Origin: an uncultured Collinsella sp. | GTDB lineage: Bacteria > Actinomycetota > Coriobacteriia > Coriobacteriales > Coriobacteriaceae | Length of the DNA stretch: 7,461 bases | Assembly: GCA_902475865.1 (NCBI GenBank) | Contig: CABSBK010000049.1 | Coordinates: 1-7,461, forward strand | Reading direction: 5' to 3' | In this document: positions 5,409-7,461 of the stretch, one piece after another | Numbering within the stretch: the stretch's first letter is position 1 | Layout: every line of letters begins with the position of its first letter | Program-made: the position numbers and the translations under genes | The notes under the pieces: generated by a model | The model's input: the letters and a program-made list of their open reading frames with translations, nothing else | Databases searched by the model: none | Told to the model about the DNA's origin: nothing

Positions 5409-5559
5409 AAGCGAACAGACTGTGGTTTTGGGATGTTGGGGCGCGCACGTGTCCTCATGGCGTGCTAGCAAAAAGAACACCCGCGGTCAACAGGGCAAAT
5501 ATTCAATGTTAGTGCCAAAAAATTCACTTCTCCCATCAGAACTCGGTAAAGAAACCCGC

Positions 5560-5591
5560 AGGAGGTGATACGATTTATCATGTTTTTGTAA
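5560..5591 (+). promoter_or_regulatory. Perfect SD and four-codon mini-ORF in the phosphate transporter leader
   Basis: AGGAGGTGAT (5560-5569) is a 10-nt exact complement of the usual 16S 3' end. Ten nt later comes ATG TTT TTG TAA (5580-5591), a mini-ORF encoding Met-Phe-Leu in the same frame as the transporter, whose ATG is 30 nt downstream. A GTG at 5565 in the same frame is embedded in the SD. The transporter's own start has only a weak GAGAAAG nearby. The arrangement suggests a translated leader, ribosome standby or a former start cut off by the TAA. Confidence 0.5.
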
Positions 5592-5621
5592 CGTGCCTGC
5601 AAACTTCGAGAAAGCCCATAT

Positions 5622-6671
5622 ATGGACGTAACGTTCTCAGCCTTCCTCGGCCAAATTGTGTCGAACCCAGTCCTTGCCGTCACCGTGATCCTCGCGCTCG
5701 GCGCCATCTTCGTCAATGGATGGACCGACGCGCCCAACGCCATCGCGACCTGCGTCACCACGCGTTGCATGCCCGCCCGCGCCGCCATTCTCATGAGTGC
5801 CGCATTCAACTTCCTCGGCGTGCTCATCATGACGCACTTTAACGCGAGCGTCGCCAACACCATCTCACATATCGTCGACTTTGGCGGAAACAGCACCATG
5901 GCGCTCGCCTGCCTCTGCGCGGCGCTGTTCTCCATCGTCGTCTACGGTGCCACGGCATCGCGTTTTGGCATCCCCACCTCGCAAAGCCACAGCCTTATCG
6001 CCGGCCTGACCGGTGCCGCAATCGCCCTCGGCGGCGCGAGCAGCGTCAACGTCCACGAGTGGATGAAGGTCATCTACGGCTTGGCGCTCTCCATCGGCCT
6101 GGGCTTTATCATGGGCTGGGTCCTGTGCAAGCTCGTCTCGATTCTTTTCGCCGCCGCCAACAGGCGACGTGCCAATGTCTTCTTTAAATATGCTCAGATC
6201 GCAAGTGCCGCGGCCATGAGCTTTATGCACGGCGCGCAAGATGGACAAAAGTTTATCGGCGTGCTCTTTTTAGGTGTCGCCTTTGCCAGCGGACAGACGA
6301 GCGTCGGCGACGCCGGCATCCCCATCTGGATCATGCTGCTGTGCTCGGCCACCATGGGCATCGGCACCAGCGTGGGCGGTGAGCGCATCATCAAGTCTGT
6401 CGGTCAGAGCATGGTCAAGCTCGAAAAGTACCAGGGCTTCTCCGCCGACCTGGCGGGCGCCGCAAACCTGCTGCTTGCCACGCTCACCGGCATCCCCGTG
6501 TCCTCCACGCACATCAAGACCTGCGCCATTATGGGTGTCGGTGCCGTCAAGCGCCTCTCGGCGATCAACTTCGGTGTCGTCAAGGACATGATGTTCACCT
6601 GGTTCTTCACCTTCCCCGCCTGCGGACTTATCAGCTTTGTCATGGCCAAGCTGTTCATGATGTTCATCTAG
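5622..6671 (+). CDS. pit: PiT-family inorganic phosphate transporter
   Basis: The protein is a 349-residue cytoplasmic-membrane permease that imports phosphate with a cation (PiT/PHO-4 family). The family's inverted duplication is visible. The first half carries NGWTDAPNAIAT (32-43) and GIPTSQSHSLIAG (116-128). The second half carries SFMHGAQDGQKFIGV (200-214) and GIPVSSTHIKTCAIMGVGA (290-308). About ten hydrophobic segments flank a basic cytoplasmic loop (NRRRANVFFKY, 180-190). The length suits the shorter prokaryotic PiT type. The ATG at 5622 gives a natural start just before the first membrane segment, but its SD is weak; the perfect SD upstream serves a mini-ORF instead. A DUF47 gene follows after 67 nt with no terminator between, so the two are probably one operon. 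The ion coupled (H+ or Na+) cannot be read from the sequence. Confidence 0.95.
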   Translation: MDVTFSAFLGQIVSNPVLAVTVILALGAIFVNGWTDAPNAIATCVTTRCMPARAAILMSAAFNFLGVLIMTHFNASVANTISHIVDFGGNSTMALACLCAALFSIVVYGATASRFGIPTSQSHSLIAGLTGAAIALGGASSVNVHEWMKVIYGLALSIGLGFIMGWVLCKLVSILFAAANRRRANVFFKYAQIASAAAMSFMHGAQDGQKFIGVLFLGVAFASGQTSVGDAGIPIWIMLLCSATMGIGTSVGGERIIKSVGQSMVKLEKYQGFSADLAGAANLLLATLTGIPVSSTHIKTCAIMGVGAVKRLSAINFGVVKDMMFTWFFTFPACGLISFVMAKLFMMFI

Positions 6672-6738
6672 TCAAACCGAACGTCCATCCGGACCGCAAT
6701 ACCTCGCCCACCCGTCTTCGCCTCGAAAGGACCCACTC

Positions 6739-7362
6739 ATGGCAAAGAAACCCGATTCGTTCTACTTTGACAACTACGTCGCCTGCGCCGACCTTGCTGT
6801 CCAGGCCGCAGAGTTGCTCATCAAGATTTTTGAGAACTTTGATCCCGCGCAGATCCACGGCATGCTCGAAGAGATGCATGCGATTGAGCATGCGGCCGAC
6901 AAGAAGCACCATGAGCTCGAGGATGCCCTGCTCACTGCCTTTATCACCCCGCTTGAGCGCGAGGATCTGGACCTGATGAGCTGCTCGCTCGACACTGTGC
7001 TTGACCGTATCGAGGGCGTCGTGCAGCGCGTCTACTTCACCAACATCCAGAGCATCCACCCCGATGCCATTGTCATCGCCCACAAGGTGACCGACGCCTG
7101 CCGCGCCATGAAGGACCTTATGGTCGAGCTGCCTAATTACCGCAAGTCCAAGACCCTGCGCGAGCTGGTCATCCAGATCAACACCATTGAGTCCGAGGCC
7201 GATGAGCTCTACATCAACGCCATGCGCAACCTGCACGTCAATGGCAAGGACCCGCTCGAGGTCATCGCCTGGCGTGACGTCTACGCTTTCCTGGAGTACT
7301 GCGCCGACTGCTGCGAGAATGTGGCTGATGTCGTGGATTCGATTGTCATGAAGAACAGTTAA
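6739..7362 (+). CDS. DUF47/PhoU-like Pit accessory protein
   Basis: This 207-residue, largely helical cytoplasmic protein is of the DUF47 (PhoU_div) family, commonly encoded beside PiT transporters and thought to modulate them. PhoU-type metal-binding E/DxxxD patterns are visible: Glu50-Asp54 (EHAAD), Glu151-Asp155 (ESEAD), and Glu186-Asp190 with Glu193-Asp197 in the C-terminal helix (EYCADCCENVAD). The conserved FITPLEREDLDLM block (68-80) and LDRIEG (88-93) are also present. The start ATG has GAAAGGA eight nt upstream. It lies 67 nt after the transporter stop with only a trivial 4-bp hairpin between, so co-transcription is likely. Three closely spaced cysteines (188, 191, 192) near the C-terminus are noticeable, but their meaning is unknown. 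Confidence 0.93.
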   Translation: MAKKPDSFYFDNYVACADLAVQAAELLIKIFENFDPAQIHGMLEEMHAIEHAADKKHHELEDALLTAFITPLEREDLDLMSCSLDTVLDRIEGVVQRVYFTNIQSIHPDAIVIAHKVTDACRAMKDLMVELPNYRKSKTLRELVIQINTIESEADELYINAMRNLHVNGKDPLEVIAWRDVYAFLEYCADCCENVADVVDSIVMKNS

Positions 7363-7387
7363 TTGGGGGTACGTGTCCCGGCGGCGA

Positions 7388-7461
7388 AGGGCCGGCACCT
7401 GTTTGCTTTCTCACTCCGGCTGCGTGGCAGAGTCGTTCTAAAGTAAACAGGTGCCGGCCCT
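7388..7461. repeat. Long inverted repeat after the DUF47 gene, reaching the window edge
   Basis: AGGGCCGGCACCTGTTT (7388-7404) and AAACAGGTGCCGGCCCT (7445-7461) are a perfect 17-bp inverted repeat. Pairing continues inward through GCTTT and AAAGT with one G-T wobble, giving 22 pairs around a 30-nt loop. It begins 26 nt after the DUF47 stop and may continue outside the window. It could terminate the pit operon if a T-run follows, or be a copy of a dispersed palindromic repeat. A shorter alternative hairpin (CCGGC 7378-7382 with GCCGG 7391-7395) would compete with it. Confidence 0.85.

Noticed and set aside
6664..7398. Long open frame on the minus strand opposite the DUF47 gene
   Set aside because: The plus-strand product is a clear DUF47 protein with an SD. 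The minus-strand product shows no recognisable domain and arises from codon bias.
7388..7461. Terminal inverted repeats of an insertion sequence
   Set aside because: The arms are only 30-40 bp apart with no transposase between them, so a hairpin or palindromic repeat explains them better.

Overview
The window comes from a bacterial chromosome of about 60% G+C, with high-GC codon use and Shine-Dalgarno (SD) led genes. Gene content and style suggest an anaerobic actinobacterium, most likely class Coriobacteriia (Collinsella-like). That placement is an inference from composition and protein character, not from a marker gene. No mobile element, tRNA, rRNA or CRISPR array was seen.

Layout. Positions 1-1919 (+) hold the 3' part of thiC and a complete thiD, two steps of the pyrimidine branch of thiamine synthesis. 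They are separated by a 176-nt spacer carrying palindromes, a GC-rich hairpin and a TATAAT box. Positions 1920-2251 form a convergent intergenic region with no gene. It contains three 55-bp inverted-repeat units at 80-bp spacing, flanked by two copies of a CCGCAA-type element. Positions 2252-5373 (-) carry four genes read in the order: small conserved hypothetical protein, BI-1/YccA-family membrane protein, TIGR02452-type (bacterial PARG-like) macrodomain protein, and an MsAct-like SGNH esterase. These genes share a direction, but clear or candidate terminator hairpins lie between them, so they are probably not one simple operon. Two of the hairpins sit almost against the next gene's SD. Positions 5374-5621 are a divergent spacer with a perfect SD in front of a four-codon mini-ORF. 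Positions 5622-7362 (+) carry a PiT-type phosphate transporter and a DUF47/PhoU-like protein, a classic transporter plus accessory pair. The window ends in a 22-bp-stem inverted repeat (7388-7461).

How the genes work together. ThiC makes HMP phosphate from AIR, and ThiD phosphorylates it to HMP pyrophosphate for thiamine phosphate synthesis. The PiT/DUF47 pair imports phosphate, with DUF47 as the likely regulator or partner. The minus-strand genes have no obvious shared pathway. The most unusual items are the triple dyad array, the PARG-like protein that lacks the second glutamate of its QEE catalytic motif, and the mini-ORF leader of the phosphate transporter. No complete undescribed multi-gene system is evident.
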